From Amycolatopsis lexingtonensis (GTDB lineage: Bacteria; Actinomycetota; Actinomycetes; Mycobacteriales; Pseudonocardiaceae): a stretch of 64,000 nt of DNA. The stretch is taken from NCBI RefSeq assembly GCF_014873755.1, contig NZ_JADBEG010000001.1, positions 6,794,501 through 6,858,500 on the forward strand. Reading direction: 5' to 3'. Made by a program: the position numbers and the translations under genes. Below the pieces are notes generated by a model. That model was not told the origin of the DNA. It did no database searches and saw nothing but the letters and a program-made list of their open reading frames with translations. Of the stretch, positions 9,004 through 17,932 are shown piece after piece; position 1 is the first letter of the stretch, and the number at the start of each line of letters is the position of its first letter.

Positions 9004-9431
9004 CACTTTCACGTGAAAGTGCCGCTTTGGGCCCGGTCGCGCGGTCGGCGGCGGAGGTCATGAACGAGTCGTTCACCGCGTCCGACGACAGGGTCCCGGC
9101 AAAGTCGGGTCGGTGCGGTCCGCAGCGGTGCGCCAGCGTCTTGAATGACTCATTCAGGACCTCCGAAGACCTGAATGAGTCATTCAAGACGTGGGGCGAG
9201 CGGGTCACCGTCGGCGGAGTGGCCTGGCCGCGCGACTTTGCCGAAGCCCTGGCGTCCGACGACGTGAACGAGTCGTTCATGGCGTCGGCCCAGCCACGGC
9301 GGTCGGTCATGCCGCCGCTGCGAGTGGCTGGGAAGGTCGCGAATGACTCATTCGGGACCGCGGAGGTCGCGAATGAGTCATTCGCGACCTCCGGTTACGT
9401 ATCCGCCGCCGCTTTCACGTGAAAGCGGCGG
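9004..9431. repeat. Cluster of palindromic intergenic elements
   Basis: The whole gap between the IMPase and DUF3592 stops (convergent genes) is filled with palindromes. They are CACTTTCAC/GTGAAAGTG at 9004-9021; TGAACGA-G-TCGTTCA at 9061-9075 and 9265-9279; a pair of TGAATGA-S-TCATTCA units with 22-base arms at 9137-9158 and 9170-9191 around the 11-base spacer ACCTCCGAAGA; a CGAATGA-S-TCATTCG pair with 21-base arms at 9334-9354 and 9370-9390; and a perfect 26-base TTTCACGTGAAA palindrome at 9406-9431. Changes between units are compensated on both arms, so pairing is conserved rather than sequence. Confidence 0.88.
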
Positions 9432-9435
9432 TCGG

Positions 9436-9882
9436 TCAGGCTGCTGCCGGGGCCGGGGCGGCGCGCTTGTTCGCCCGGCGGATCCACCACAACAGCGGGC
9501 CCGCCACCAGCCACGTGAAGAGGATGAAGCTCCCGAGCGGCAGCAGCGTCAACGTCGCCGAGCGGCCCGCCACCCTGGCCAGCTCCGGGTCGGACGCGTC
9601 GTACTCGATGCGGACCAGCTGGCCCGCCGCCAGGCCGTCCGGGTACAGGACGCCGTTCGCCGGGCTGTGGACGATGCCGTCCGGGGTTTCGAAGTGGATG
9701 ATCGTGCGGTCGAACGCCACCGAGTCGACCGTCGCGGTCGCGGTGCCGAGCTGGGCGGAGATCGCGCCGTCGTTGCGGATCGCCGCGAACAGCAAGCACA
9801 CGCACATCACGGTGAGGAGCGAGGCGACGCCGAGGGTGGCCCACCACCCGACGCGCCTCGCCCGCTCACCTCTCGTGCTCAC
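9436..9882 (-). CDS. DUF3592 domain-containing membrane protein
   Basis: A 148-aa protein with two hydrophobic helices, about residues 12-34 and 110-135, flanking a soluble beta-rich segment (roughly 40-105). That segment reads like DUF3592: ATATVDSVAFDRT, then VRIEYDASDPELARV. The C-terminus is Ala/Arg-rich and cytoplasmic-looking. Function unknown. It is a single gene between the palindrome cluster and the M1 peptidase, 22 bases after the peptidase stop and convergent to it only in numbering, since both lie on the minus strand. Family assignment is from the loop pattern. Confidence 0.75.
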   Translation of the reverse strand: MSTRGERARRVGWWATLGVASLLTVMCVCLLFAAIRNDGAISAQLGTATATVDSVAFDRTIIHFETPDGIVHSPANGVLYPDGLAAGQLVRIEYDASDPELARVAGRSATLTLLPLGSFILFTWLVAGPLLWWIRRANKRAAPAPAAA

Positions 9883-9904
9883 GCCGCGAGCGTAGCGGTC
9901 TTGC

Positions 9905-11416
9905 TCAGTGCGCGTGTTCCGCGGCGAGGAACCGGTGGTTCGCCTGGATCTGGTCGAACGACTTCGGCTTCGCCGGGGCAGCGAAGCGGGAAACCGCCGC
10001 CGCGCCGTTCGGGCCCACCGCGGGCTTGCCCGCCGTGTACAGCCAGGTCTGGAACAGGTCGTGCAGCGGCTTGCCCGAGATCTTCTCCGCCAGCGCGATG
10101 AACTCCAGGATCCGGCCGTCCTTGCCGCCCTTCTGGACCTGCCACGTCTGCAGGATCTTGAAGAACGCCTCGTCGCCGACCGCGGTCCGCAGCGCCTGCA
10201 GCGTCAGCGCGCCGCGGTCGTACACGGCGTTGTCGAACTGGTTGTCCGCGCCCGGGTCGGCCGGGACGAGCTTCCACAGGTCGGCGTCGGCCGCGTTGGA
10301 GTCGTAGGTGTACTGCGCCAGCTCGGCGACCGTGCCCTCGCCCTCGTGCTCCGACCAGAGCCACTCGGCGTAGGACGCGAAGCCCTCGTTCAGCCAGATG
10401 TCGCTCCAGCGGCCGAGGGAGACGTTGTCGCCGTACCACTGGTGCGCGTTCTCGTGCGCGATCAGCGTCGTGTTCGAACCCGCGCGGAAGTTGCGGGCGC
10501 CGTAGGTCGGCCGGGTCTGGTTCTCCAGGGAGAACGTGATGCCGCTGGTGACGACGCCGCCCTCCGCCTCGAACGGGTACGGGCCGAACTGGGTGGCCAG
10601 GAACTCGTTGATCTCCGGCGTCCGCTCGACGCTCGCCTTCGCCGCGTACAGCGAGTCGCCGAGGTCGGCGCCGTACGCGGTGACGAACGGCTTGCCGTCC
10701 GGCGTCGTGGACTGGACCAGCTCGTACTTGCCGACGATGAACGACGTCAGGTAGGTGGCCTGCGGCTTGGTGCTGCGCCACTGCCAGCGCGTCCAGCCCG
10801 CCCGGCTCTTCGTGGTGCGCACGAGCGAGCCGTTGGAGATGGCAACGTTGTCGTCCGGGGCTTCGATCGAGACGTCGTAGGTCGCCTTGTCGGTCGGGTG
10901 GTCGTTGGCCGGGAACCACCACGCCGAGCTCTGCGGCTCGTCGATGCCCAGCGCGCCGAACGACCCCTTCTTCCAGGCGTTGAGGCCGTCCACCTGCTCG
11001 GTCGACGGCGTGTCCGAGTAGGCCACGACGACCGTCGCGGTCTGGCCCTTGAGCAGCGGCTGCGCCGGGGTGACGACGAGCTCGCCGTTGCCGGTCTGGT
11101 TCGTGAACTGCGCCGGGCGGTTGTTCACGCGCACGCTCGACGCCTTCAGCGCGAAGTCGAGGTCGAACCGCGAGAGGTCCTGCGTCGCGGTGAGCAGCAG
11201 CGTGGTGGTGCCGGCCAGCACGTCGGTCGCGGGCTGGTAGGTAAGGCGGATGTCGTAGTGCAGCACGTCCGTGCCGCCGTTGCCGGCGTTCGGGTAGTAC
11301 GCGTCACCGATGCCGGGAGCACCGGGTGACGGGGCCGCACTGGCGGTGCCGGCGAGCAGCACCGAGGCGACCCCGGCCGCGAGCACACCGAGGCCGGTGC
11401 GAGTTCTTGCACGCAT
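9905..11416 (-). CDS. Secreted M1 family metallopeptidase
   Basis: A 503-aa zinc metallopeptidase of the aminopeptidase N clan. A Sec signal peptide (basic start, hydrophobic core, TASAA cleavage region near residue 28) indicates export. An N-terminal beta domain precedes the catalytic domain, which has HENAH at 321-325 and the third zinc ligand Glu344 in LNEGFAS, 18 residues past the second His as expected. The usual GAMEN exopeptidase motif appears as SLENQ. The protein stops after the catalytic and helical regions, without the large C-terminal domain of classical PepN, which is common in secreted actinobacterial M1 enzymes. Confidence 0.9.
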   Translation of the reverse strand: MRARTRTGLGVLAAGVASVLLAGTASAAPSPGAPGIGDAYYPNAGNGGTDVLHYDIRLTYQPATDVLAGTTTLLLTATQDLSRFDLDFALKASSVRVNNRPAQFTNQTGNGELVVTPAQPLLKGQTATVVVAYSDTPSTEQVDGLNAWKKGSFGALGIDEPQSSAWWFPANDHPTDKATYDVSIEAPDDNVAISNGSLVRTTKSRAGWTRWQWRSTKPQATYLTSFIVGKYELVQSTTPDGKPFVTAYGADLGDSLYAAKASVERTPEINEFLATQFGPYPFEAEGGVVTSGITFSLENQTRPTYGARNFRAGSNTTLIAHENAHQWYGDNVSLGRWSDIWLNEGFASYAEWLWSEHEGEGTVAELAQYTYDSNAADADLWKLVPADPGADNQFDNAVYDRGALTLQALRTAVGDEAFFKILQTWQVQKGGKDGRILEFIALAEKISGKPLHDLFQTWLYTAGKPAVGPNGAAAVSRFAAPAKPKSFDQIQANHRFLAAEHAH

Positions 11417-11533
11417 TCGAATCCCTCCAACGGGTGAGGTTCAGCGCGCTCGAACGTAGCCAGCCAAGGGGGTGCCAGGTACCGGCGAAGGAAGGTTCTT
11501 ACCTCCTGGGACCCGGTCCGGAAACCGGTTGAC

Positions 11534-13210
11534 TCAGGCCGAGGAGACCGCCGCGGACACCGCCGCGCGCAGGCGGGCGTGCAGGTCGCGGTGCCGGGCG
11601 CGGTCCACCCGCACCTCGACGACCCGCAGGCCGGGTGCCGGGGCCAGCGCGGCCCGGAACTCCGTCAGCGTCTCCGCCACGACGTGCGGGACGCGGTACC
11701 CGGCGCACAGCGCGCCCAGGTCGGCGCCGTGCGGGGTGCCGAAGACGCGTTCGAAGCTCGCCGCGTGTTCCGGCGCGCCCTGCTCCAGCAGCGAGAAGAT
11801 GCCGCCGCCGTCGTCGTTCAGCACCACGATCGTCAGGTCCGGGCGCTGCTCGGCCGGGCCGGTCAGCAGGCCGGAAGCGTCGTGCAGGAACGTCAGGTCG
11901 CCCAGCAGCGCGTACGACGGCCCGCGGTGGACGTACGCGGCGCCGATCGCCGTGGACACCGTGCCGTCGATGCCCGCGACGCCGCGGTTGCGGTGCACCA
12001 GGACGTCCGGGCGCAGCCGCCCGGCGAGCGCCACGTCCCGGGTCGGGTTGGACGAGCCCACGACCAGCAGCGAGTCCGGCGGCAGCGCGTCCACCAGCTC
12101 GGTCGCCACGCGCAGCCCGCTGGGCCACGGCTCTTCGGCCAGCGTCGCGGCGACGGCGGCCGCGGCGGCCTCGTCGGCGCGGCGCCAGCTCGCCAGCCAC
12201 TCCGGGTCGGCGGGCTTGGTCGGCTCGTCGAACCACTGCCCGACCTGCCGGACGTTGTGCGCCGGCGCCGGCCAGTCCGAGTCCGGCCGGACCAGCAGCA
12301 CCTCCACCGAGGCGTCCGAGAGCACCTTCTGGATCTGCCGGAACACCGTCGGGCGGCCCAGGCAGAGCACCTGCTCCGGCTTGTGCCGCGAGATGAACTC
12401 CTCCACGCCCAGCAGCCACGCGCCGGACGAGATCGCCGTGCCGCCGGACAGCCCGATCCCGCCGGTCTCCGAGATCACCGGCCAGCCGTGCTGCTCGGCC
12501 CACTCGCTGGCCGCCTGGACGCCGGTGTCGCACGCGATCACCAGGCCGTGGCGCGCCGACGGCACCACGAACGACGGCAGCGCGCCGAAGTCGGGCAGCT
12601 CGGTCCAGCGGGAGCCGTCGGGACGGCCGTCCAGGGACTCGTACCACTCGCCGTCGTCGTTCACATCGGGGACGAGCGGCTCACGGAACGGGATGTTCAG
12701 GTGCACCGGCCCGCAGCGCCACTCGCCGTAGGCGGCGTTCCAGGCGCGGCAGATCTGGCTGCGCCAGTACGAGTTCTGCCCGGCCCGCCGCTCGGCGACG
12801 GCCAGCTCGTCGAAGTACCGGATGGCGTCGCCGTAGAGCTGGTGCTGGTCGATGACCTGCGACGCGCCTGCGGCCCGCAGCTCGGGCGGCCGGTCGGCGG
12901 TCAGCACGATCAGCGGGACACCCGCCCGGTCGGCCTCCAGGACCGCCGGGTGGAAGTTCGCGGCCGCGGTGCCGGACGTGCAGAGCACGGCCACCGGGCG
13001 GCCGGTGCGCGCGGCGATGCCGAGGGCGAGGAACGCGGCCCCGCGCTCGTCGATGCGGACGTGGAGCTGGAGCTTCCCGGCCGCCGCCGCGTCATACAGC
13101 GCGATCGACAGCGGCGCGTTGCGGGAGCCCGGGCAGAGGACGACGTGCGAAACGGTGTTGCGGACGAGTTCGTCGACGATGACCCTGGCCTGCGCGGTGG
13201 AAGGGTTCAC
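11534..13210 (-). CDS. menD: SEPHCHC synthase (MenD)
   Basis: A 558-aa ThDP enzyme that adds the succinic-semialdehyde unit from 2-oxoglutarate to isochorismate, the first committed step of menaquinone synthesis. The N-terminal PP domain has VVLCPGSRNAPLS and the cofactor-activating Glu in IDERGAAF. The ThDP-binding motif runs from GDLTFLHD to LNDDGGGIF near residues 430-465. It diverges from menB across only 51 bases, so the promoters must lie in or next to 13211-13261. menF, menC and menH are not in the window. Confidence 0.94.
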   Translation of the reverse strand: MNPSTAQARVIVDELVRNTVSHVVLCPGSRNAPLSIALYDAAAAGKLQLHVRIDERGAAFLALGIAARTGRPVAVLCTSGTAAANFHPAVLEADRAGVPLIVLTADRPPELRAAGASQVIDQHQLYGDAIRYFDELAVAERRAGQNSYWRSQICRAWNAAYGEWRCGPVHLNIPFREPLVPDVNDDGEWYESLDGRPDGSRWTELPDFGALPSFVVPSARHGLVIACDTGVQAASEWAEQHGWPVISETGGIGLSGGTAISSGAWLLGVEEFISRHKPEQVLCLGRPTVFRQIQKVLSDASVEVLLVRPDSDWPAPAHNVRQVGQWFDEPTKPADPEWLASWRRADEAAAAAVAATLAEEPWPSGLRVATELVDALPPDSLLVVGSSNPTRDVALAGRLRPDVLVHRNRGVAGIDGTVSTAIGAAYVHRGPSYALLGDLTFLHDASGLLTGPAEQRPDLTIVVLNDDGGGIFSLLEQGAPEHAASFERVFGTPHGADLGALCAGYRVPHVVAETLTEFRAALAPAPGLRVVEVRVDRARHRDLHARLRAAVSAAVSSA

Positions 13211-13261
13211 CGGCAGGCTCCGAACAGATCACAAGTGTCCACAGGTCCTATTCTCCCAAAC

Positions 13262-14185
13262 GTGGATGACGCCCGAGTTTCCGAGCTGTTCGATCCGGCC
13301 GCGTGGACCGAGGTCGAAGGTTTCGCCTTCACCGACATCACCTACCACCGCTCCGCCGAGAGCCGCGGCGGCAAACGCGTCGTGCGCGTCGCGTTCGACC
13401 GCCCGGAGGTCCGCAACGCCTTCCGGCCGCACACCGTCGACGAGCTCTACCGGGCGCTGGACCACGCCCGGATGAGCTCGGACGTCGGGTGCGTCCTGCT
13501 CACCGGCAACGGCCCCTCGCCCAAGGACGGCGGGTGGGCGTTCTGCTCCGGTGGTGACCAGCGTATTCGCGGACGCTCCGGCTATCAGTACGCCAGCGGC
13601 GAGACCTCCGACACGGTGGACCCCGCCCAGGCCGGCCGGCTGCACATCCTCGAGGTCCAGCGGCTGATCCGGTTCCTGCCGAAACCGGTGATCGCGGTCG
13701 TGCCGGGCTGGGCCGCGGGCGGCGGGCACTCCCTGCACGTGGTGTGCGATCTCACCCTCGCCTCGGCCGAGCACGCCAAGTTCAAGCAGACCGACGCCGA
13801 CGTCGGCTCGTTCGACGCCGGCTACGGCTCGGCCTACCTGGCGAAGATGGTCGGCCAGAAGTTCGCCCGCGAGATCTTCTTCCTCGGCCGCGAGTACTCC
13901 GCCGAGCAGATGCACCACATGGGCGCGGTCAACGCCGTCGTCCCGCACGCCGACCTCGAAAAAGAGGCGCTGGACTGGGCGTGGACGATCGTGGGCAAGT
14001 CGCCGACGGCGCAGCGGATGCTCAAGTACGCGTTCAACCTCACCGACGACGGCCTGGTCGGCCAGCAGCTGTTCGCCGGCGAGACCACCCGCCTGGCGTA
14101 CATGCAGGACGAAGCCGTCGAAGGCCGCGACGCGTTCCTGCAGAAGCGCGACCCCGACTTCAAGGACGTCCCCTATTACTACTGA
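13262..14185 (+). CDS. menB: 1,4-dihydroxy-2-naphthoyl-CoA synthase
   Basis: Crotonase-fold enzyme (307 aa) that closes the second ring of the naphthoquinone from o-succinylbenzoyl-CoA. The oxyanion-hole segment WAAGGGHSLHVVCDL is near residues 150-165. The conserved region SFDAGYGSAYLAKMVGQKFA and the family-typical C-terminal extension ending DVPYYY are present. The GTG at 13262 (MDDARVSELF) gives the length expected from mycobacterial MenB (314 aa); the frame is open far upstream, but only as the antisense of menD. The 3' end probably overlaps menE. Confidence 0.94.
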   Translation: MDDARVSELFDPAAWTEVEGFAFTDITYHRSAESRGGKRVVRVAFDRPEVRNAFRPHTVDELYRALDHARMSSDVGCVLLTGNGPSPKDGGWAFCSGGDQRIRGRSGYQYASGETSDTVDPAQAGRLHILEVQRLIRFLPKPVIAVVPGWAAGGGHSLHVVCDLTLASAEHAKFKQTDADVGSFDAGYGSAYLAKMVGQKFAREIFFLGREYSAEQMHHMGAVNAVVPHADLEKEALDWAWTIVGKSPTAQRMLKYAFNLTDDGLVGQQLFAGETTRLAYMQDEAVEGRDAFLQKRDPDFKDVPYYY

Positions 14186-15311
14186 GCTGCTCCCGATCCA
14201 CCTCGATGGCTCCCCCGGCGCCCTCGAGACCCTCGACCGCGCGGTCGCGGACGCCCTCGGCGGCGGCCCGGCGGTGCTGCCCTTCGCCGACCCCGCGCTG
14301 CGGGACGCGATGGCGCCGGGCGAGCCCGCCGAGCCGGACACCGCCGTGGTCATCGCCACCTCCGGCTCGACCGGCGCGCCGAAGGGCGTGCTGCTCTCGG
14401 CCCGCGCGCTGGTCGCGTCCGCCGAGGCCACGCACACCCGGCTCGGCGGCCCCGGCCACTGGCTCCTGGCGACGCCGGCGCAGTACATCGGCGGGCTGCA
14501 GGTGCTGGTCCGCGCCCGGCTGGCCGGGACCACGCCGGTGTTCCTGACCGGCACCGGCTTCCGCCCAGACGACTTCGCGGCCGCGGCGGCCAAGCTCTCC
14601 GGCGGCCCGCGCTACACCGCGCTGGTGCCGACCCAGCTGGTCCGGCTGCTCGACGACGGCGGCGCGGGCCTGGCCGCGGCGAAGACGTTCGACGCGATCG
14701 TGCTCGGCGCCGCCGCGACCACCCCCGCCCTGCGTGAACGCGCCGCCGACGCCGGGATCCGGATCGTGCCCGCGTACGGGATGAGCGAGACGGCCAGCGG
14801 CTGCGTCTACGACGGCGTCCCCCTGGACGGCGTCCGCGTCGACCTCGACGGCGGCCGGATCCGCATCGCCGGCACCGTCCTCGCCCACGGCTACCGGCTC
14901 CGCCCGGACCTGACCGCGGCGGCCTTCGAGGACGGCTGGTTCACCACGTCCGACCGCGGTGTCCGCCACGCCGACGGCCGCATCGAGGTGCTGGGCCGCG
15001 CCGACGACATGATCAACACCGGCGGCGTGAAGGTGTCGGCCAACGCGATCGAACGCGTGCTGTGCGCGCAGCCCGGCGTGCGCGACGCGTGCGTCGTCGG
15101 CCTGCCGGACCCGGAGTGGGGCGAGGCGGTGGTGGCGCTGGTCGTCCCGGCGGGCGAGCCGGGCGACCTGCGCGCGGCGGTCCGCGCGGAACTCGGCCCG
15201 GCGTCGACGCCGAAGCGCATCGAGTTCGGCACCGAGCTGCCCCTGCGCGGCCCGGGCAAGATCGACCGGGCGGCGGTGAAGACCCGGCTCCAGCCGGGTT
15301 CGCGCGGCTGA
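14175..15311 (+). CDS. menE: o-succinylbenzoate--CoA ligase, probable ATT start
   Basis: Adenylate-forming ligase that activates o-succinylbenzoate for MenB. The ATP-binding motif [11 protein letters not shown], the YGMSETASG motif, the hinge region FTTSDRG and the C-terminal catalytic Lys in [11 protein letters not shown] are intact. The first ATG/GTG in frame (GTG 14274) would remove about 33 residues of family-like sequence ([11 protein letters not shown] onward). Upstream of it the frame has no ATG, GTG or TTG, but an ATT at 14175 sits 8 bases after AAGGA (14162-14166) and gives 378 aa, near the usual length. It would overlap menB by 11 bases. The start is inference; the function is firm. 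Confidence 0.85.
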   Translation: MTTELLPIHLDGSPGALETLDRAVADALGGGPAVLPFADPALRDAMAPGEPAEPDTAVVIATSGSTGAPKGVLLSARALVASAEATHTRLGGPGHWLLATPAQYIGGLQVLVRARLAGTTPVFLTGTGFRPDDFAAAAAKLSGGPRYTALVPTQLVRLLDDGGAGLAAAKTFDAIVLGAAATTPALRERAADAGIRIVPAYGMSETASGCVYDGVPLDGVRVDLDGGRIRIAGTVLAHGYRLRPDLTAAAFEDGWFTTSDRGVRHADGRIEVLGRADDMINTGGVKVSANAIERVLCAQPGVRDACVVGLPDPEWGEAVVALVVPAGEPGDLRAAVRAELGPASTPKRIEFGTELPLRGPGKIDRAAVKTRLQPGSRG

Positions 15312-15362
15312 ATGGCGGCACTTCGTTGACATTCACGGCGTGCGCACGCTTGGCTACCCACC

Positions 15363-15506
15363 ATGACGCGCTGGCTACGCACCGCCCTGATCAGCACCGC
15401 CGTCGCTCTGGGGGTCCTCCTTCCCGCGAGCGCGGCACTGGCCGACGGCCCCGCCGTGGACCCGAACAGCGGCCAGCTCACCTGGCAGCTGCCGACGACC
15501 GACTGA
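15363..15506 (+). CDS. Small secreted peptide (47 aa)
   Basis: A short ORF with the layout of an exported peptide: MTRWLRTA (basic n-region), a hydrophobic core [13 protein letters not shown], then SAALA as a signal-peptidase site, leaving a mature peptide of about 20 residues that starts [10 protein letters not shown]. No ribosome-binding site is visible. TTGACA at 15326-15331 and a weak -10 just upstream suggest a leaderless transcript starting at the ATG. A strong hairpin follows at 15510. No homologue recognised; it could be a signalling or envelope peptide, or a chance ORF, but promoter, signal peptide and terminator together argue for a gene. Confidence 0.6.
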   Translation: MTRWLRTALISTAVALGVLLPASAALADGPAVDPNSGQLTWQLPTTD

Positions 15507-15509
15507 TCC

Positions 15510-15572
15510 CCGGCCCGCCCGGCGGGAACCGTGCCAACCCCTCGATGGCACGGGTCCCTCCGGGCGGGCCGG
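15510..15572 (+). terminator. Two-tier terminator hairpin
   Basis: The outer 13-base stem is CCGGCCCGCCCGG (15510-15522) with CCGGGCGGGCCGG (15560-15572). The inner 8-base stem is CCGTGCCA/TGGCACGG. It begins four bases past the stop of the small peptide. No U-tract follows, as is usual in actinobacteria. The rest of the gap to menA (15573-15691) shows nothing recognisable. Confidence 0.8.
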
Positions 15573-15691
15573 TGTTCCCTCACCCTGCTCCCCGCACCTT
15601 GCGCATACCTTGCGGACCGCATGAACGAGCTGGCCGCACGCGATGGCCGGGTTCCCGCCGGGCACTGATCGACATGGCGTTGAATGGCGCC

Positions 15692-16561
15692 ATGGCTTCA
15701 GTGAGCGAGTGGATCGAGGGGGCCCGGCCGCGGACGCTGCCCAACGCGGTGGCGCCGGTGGTGGCGGGGGTCGGCGCGGCGGTCGCGCTGGACGCGTTTT
15801 CCTGGTGGCGTTCGGTGCTGGCGCTGCTGGTCTCGCTCTCGCTGATCGTCGGCGTCAACTACGCCAACGACTACTCCGACGGCATCCGCGGCACGGACGA
15901 GAACCGCGTCGGGCCGCTGCGTCTGGTCGGTTCGGGAGTAGCCGCGCCGAAGGCCGTGCTGACCGCCGCACTGGTCTCGCTGGGGCTGGCCGGGGTGCTG
16001 GGGCTCGTGCTGGTCGTCGCCAGCGGGCACTGGTGGCTGCTCGTCATGGGCGCGCTGTGCATCCTCGGCGCGTGGTTCTACACCGGCGGCAAGAAGCCCT
16101 ACGGCTACTACGGCTTCGGCGAGATCGCCGTGTTCGTCTTCTTCGGGCTGGCCGGCGTGCTCGGCACCGTCTACGTCCAGGCGGGCCGGGTCAGCTGGGC
16201 CGCACTCGCCTGCGCGGTCGCGGTCGGGTCCTTCTCGACGGCGGTCCTGACGGCCAACAACCTGCGCGACATCCCCACCGACATCGAGTCCGGCAAGCGC
16301 ACCCTGGCCACCCGCCTCGGCGACGGCGGCACCCGGCGGCTCTACCTGGTGCTGATCGCGGTGCCGTACGTGCTGAGCATCGTCCTCGGGATCTCCCAGC
16401 CGCTGCTGCTGATCACGCTCGTGACCGCTCCCCTGCTGCTCAAGTCGGTGCGCGCGGTGGGCGGCGGGCAGCAGGGGCGGGCGCTGATCCCGGCGTTGCG
16501 GGACACCGGTCTGGCGATGCTCGCCTGGGCCGTGCTCGCCGCCGTGGCGCTGAGCTTCTAG
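15692..16561 (+). CDS. menA: 1,4-dihydroxy-2-naphthoate polyprenyltransferase
   Basis: UbiA-family integral membrane prenyltransferase (289 aa) that joins the polyprenyl tail to DHNA. The first Asp-rich motif is [14 protein letters not shown] near residue 55 and the second is [18 protein letters not shown] near residue 190; both bind Mg-diphosphate. About eight to nine hydrophobic helices. The ATG at 15692 is preferred; an in-frame ATG at 15674 would add six residues. The stop codon TAG forms the palindrome CTAG with the stop of the convergent gene, so the two coding regions overlap by four bases. Confidence 0.93.
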   Translation: MASVSEWIEGARPRTLPNAVAPVVAGVGAAVALDAFSWWRSVLALLVSLSLIVGVNYANDYSDGIRGTDENRVGPLRLVGSGVAAPKAVLTAALVSLGLAGVLGLVLVVASGHWWLLVMGALCILGAWFYTGGKKPYGYYGFGEIAVFVFFGLAGVLGTVYVQAGRVSWAALACAVAVGSFSTAVLTANNLRDIPTDIESGKRTLATRLGDGGTRRLYLVLIAVPYVLSIVLGISQPLLLITLVTAPLLLKSVRAVGGGQQGRALIPALRDTGLAMLAWAVLAAVALSF

Positions 16562-17637
16562 CCCTCCGGGACGAAGAACTTCCCGGTCGTCAGGAACTCC
16601 TCGAACATCGCCTTGTGCGGCGCGATGTCCAAGCCCTGCTGGGCCAGCCACTCGTCGTTGTAGTACGTGTGCGCGTACCGCTCGCCGCCGTCGCACAGCA
16701 GGGTCACGACGCTGCCCGCCTGGCCGTCCTCGACCATGCGGGAGATGAGCCGGAACGCGCCGTAGAGGTTGGTGCCGGTCGAGCCGCCCGCCCAGTGGCC
16801 GGTGCGCTCGCGCAGCAGGCGGATGGCCGCCAGGGAGCCCGCGTCGGGCACCTGGAACATCTCGTCGATGACGCCGGGCACGAACGACGGCTCGCAGCGC
16901 GGGCGCCCGATGCCTTCGATCCGCGACGGCATCCCGGTGGCGTAATCGGTCGCGCCGGTTTCCCAGGCGCCGTAGAACGACGAGTTCTCCGGGTCGACCA
17001 CGCAGATCTTGGTCGTGTGGCGCTTGTAGCGGACGTACCGGCCGAAGGTCGCGCTCGTGCCGCCGGTGCCCGCGCCGACCACGATCCACGCCGGGACCGG
17101 GTGGCGTTCCGAGCGCATCTGCGCGAACACCGACTCGGCGATGTTGTTGTTGCCGCGCCAGTCCGTCGCGCGCTCGGCGTAGGTGAACTGGTCGAGGTAG
17201 TGCCCGCCGCACTCGGCCGCGAGCCGCTCGGCCTCCGGGTACATGGCCGGGGCTTCGTCGACGTAGTGGCATTCGCCGCCGTAGAACTCGATGAGGGCGA
17301 TCTTCTCCCTCGACGTCTTGCGCGGCACGACGGTGATGAAGCGCAGCCCGAGCATGCGGGCGAAATACGCCTCGGAGACCGCGGTCGAGCCGCTGGAGGC
17401 CTCGACGAGCACGGTGTCCGGCCCGATCTGGCCGTTGACCAGCCCGTACAGGAACAGCGACCGGGCCAGCCGGTGCTTCAGCGAGCCGGTCGGGTGGACG
17501 GACTCGTCCTTGAGGTAGAGGTCGATGCTCCACTCCGGGGGCAGCGGGAAGACGTGCAGGTGGGTGTCCGCGCTGCGGTTGGCGTCGGCCTCGATGATGC
17601 GGACGGCTTCACGGACCCAGCTGCGGCTGTGGCTCAT
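16558..17637 (-). CDS. PLP-dependent cysteine desulfhydrase / cysteine synthase family protein (Cds1-like)
   Basis: A 359-aa fold-type II PLP enzyme. The PLP lysine is Lys54 in [10 protein letters not shown], the substrate loop is SSGSTAVSE, and the phosphate-binding loop is [14 protein letters not shown]. Sequence style matches mycobacterial Rv3684 (Cds1), which degrades L-cysteine to H2S, pyruvate and ammonia, rather than CysK or CysM. That assignment is from recollection of the family and needs a search. It overlaps the DUF4229 gene by four bases (ATGA) and shares its stop palindrome with menA. Confidence 0.75.
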   Translation of the reverse strand: MSHSRSWVREAVRIIEADANRSADTHLHVFPLPPEWSIDLYLKDESVHPTGSLKHRLARSLFLYGLVNGQIGPDTVLVEASSGSTAVSEAYFARMLGLRFITVVPRKTSREKIALIEFYGGECHYVDEAPAMYPEAERLAAECGGHYLDQFTYAERATDWRGNNNIAESVFAQMRSERHPVPAWIVVGAGTGGTSATFGRYVRYKRHTTKICVVDPENSSFYGAWETGATDYATGMPSRIEGIGRPRCEPSFVPGVIDEMFQVPDAGSLAAIRLLRERTGHWAGGSTGTNLYGAFRLISRMVEDGQAGSVVTLLCDGGERYAHTYYNDEWLAQQGLDIAPHKAMFEEFLTTGKFFVPEG

Positions 17638-17921
17638 TCGGGCTGCCCGGACGTGTCGCCGCGGAGCTGGGCGCGCAGCTGGGCACGGGCGCGGGCGCGC
17701 TTCTCGTTGCGCTTCGCCAGGCCGGCCGTGACCCGGGCGTTGAGGCCGCGGAACAGCAGCAGGCCGAGCGGGAGCCCGACGACCAGGCCGATGAGCAGCG
17801 CCACCAGCAGCGGCACGCCGGCCAGGGACAGGCCCCAGGCGATCGCCCCGACCAGCACGAACCGCGCCAGCAGGTACAGCGTCAGGTCACGCGGCAGGTT
17901 TCCGGCCTTCTCGTCGCTCAC
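17634..17921 (-). CDS. DUF4229 domain-containing membrane protein
   Basis: A 95-aa protein with two hydrophobic helices (about residues 14-33 and 36-57), then a basic tail rich in Lys, Arg and Ala ([18 protein letters not shown]). This is the layout of DUF4229, commonly found beside menA in actinobacteria. Function unknown. The GTG start gives MSDEKAGN. The stop overlaps the ATG of the Cds1-like gene, implying translational coupling. Confidence 0.8.
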   Translation of the reverse strand: MSDEKAGNLPRDLTLYLLARFVLVGAIAWGLSLAGVPLLVALLIGLVVGLPLGLLLFRGLNARVTAGLAKRNEKRARARAQLRAQLRGDTSGQPE

Positions 17922-17932
17922 ACCAACGCAGG

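Noticed and set aside
9027..9422. 131-codon plus-strand ORF with recurring NDSF/NESF motifs
   Set aside because: The motifs are simply the translation of the TGAATGA/TGAACGA palindromes. No ribosome-binding site was seen, and the similar fragments at 37999 and 49490 break off in unrelated sequence.
2687..9431. Repeats considered as CRISPR
   Set aside because: Units are palindromes at single loci with no regular 30-40 base unique spacers, and no cas genes are present.
11579..13261. Long plus-strand open frame upstream of menB
   Set aside because: It is antisense to menD. High GC leaves frames open by chance, and only the part from 13262 resembles a protein family.
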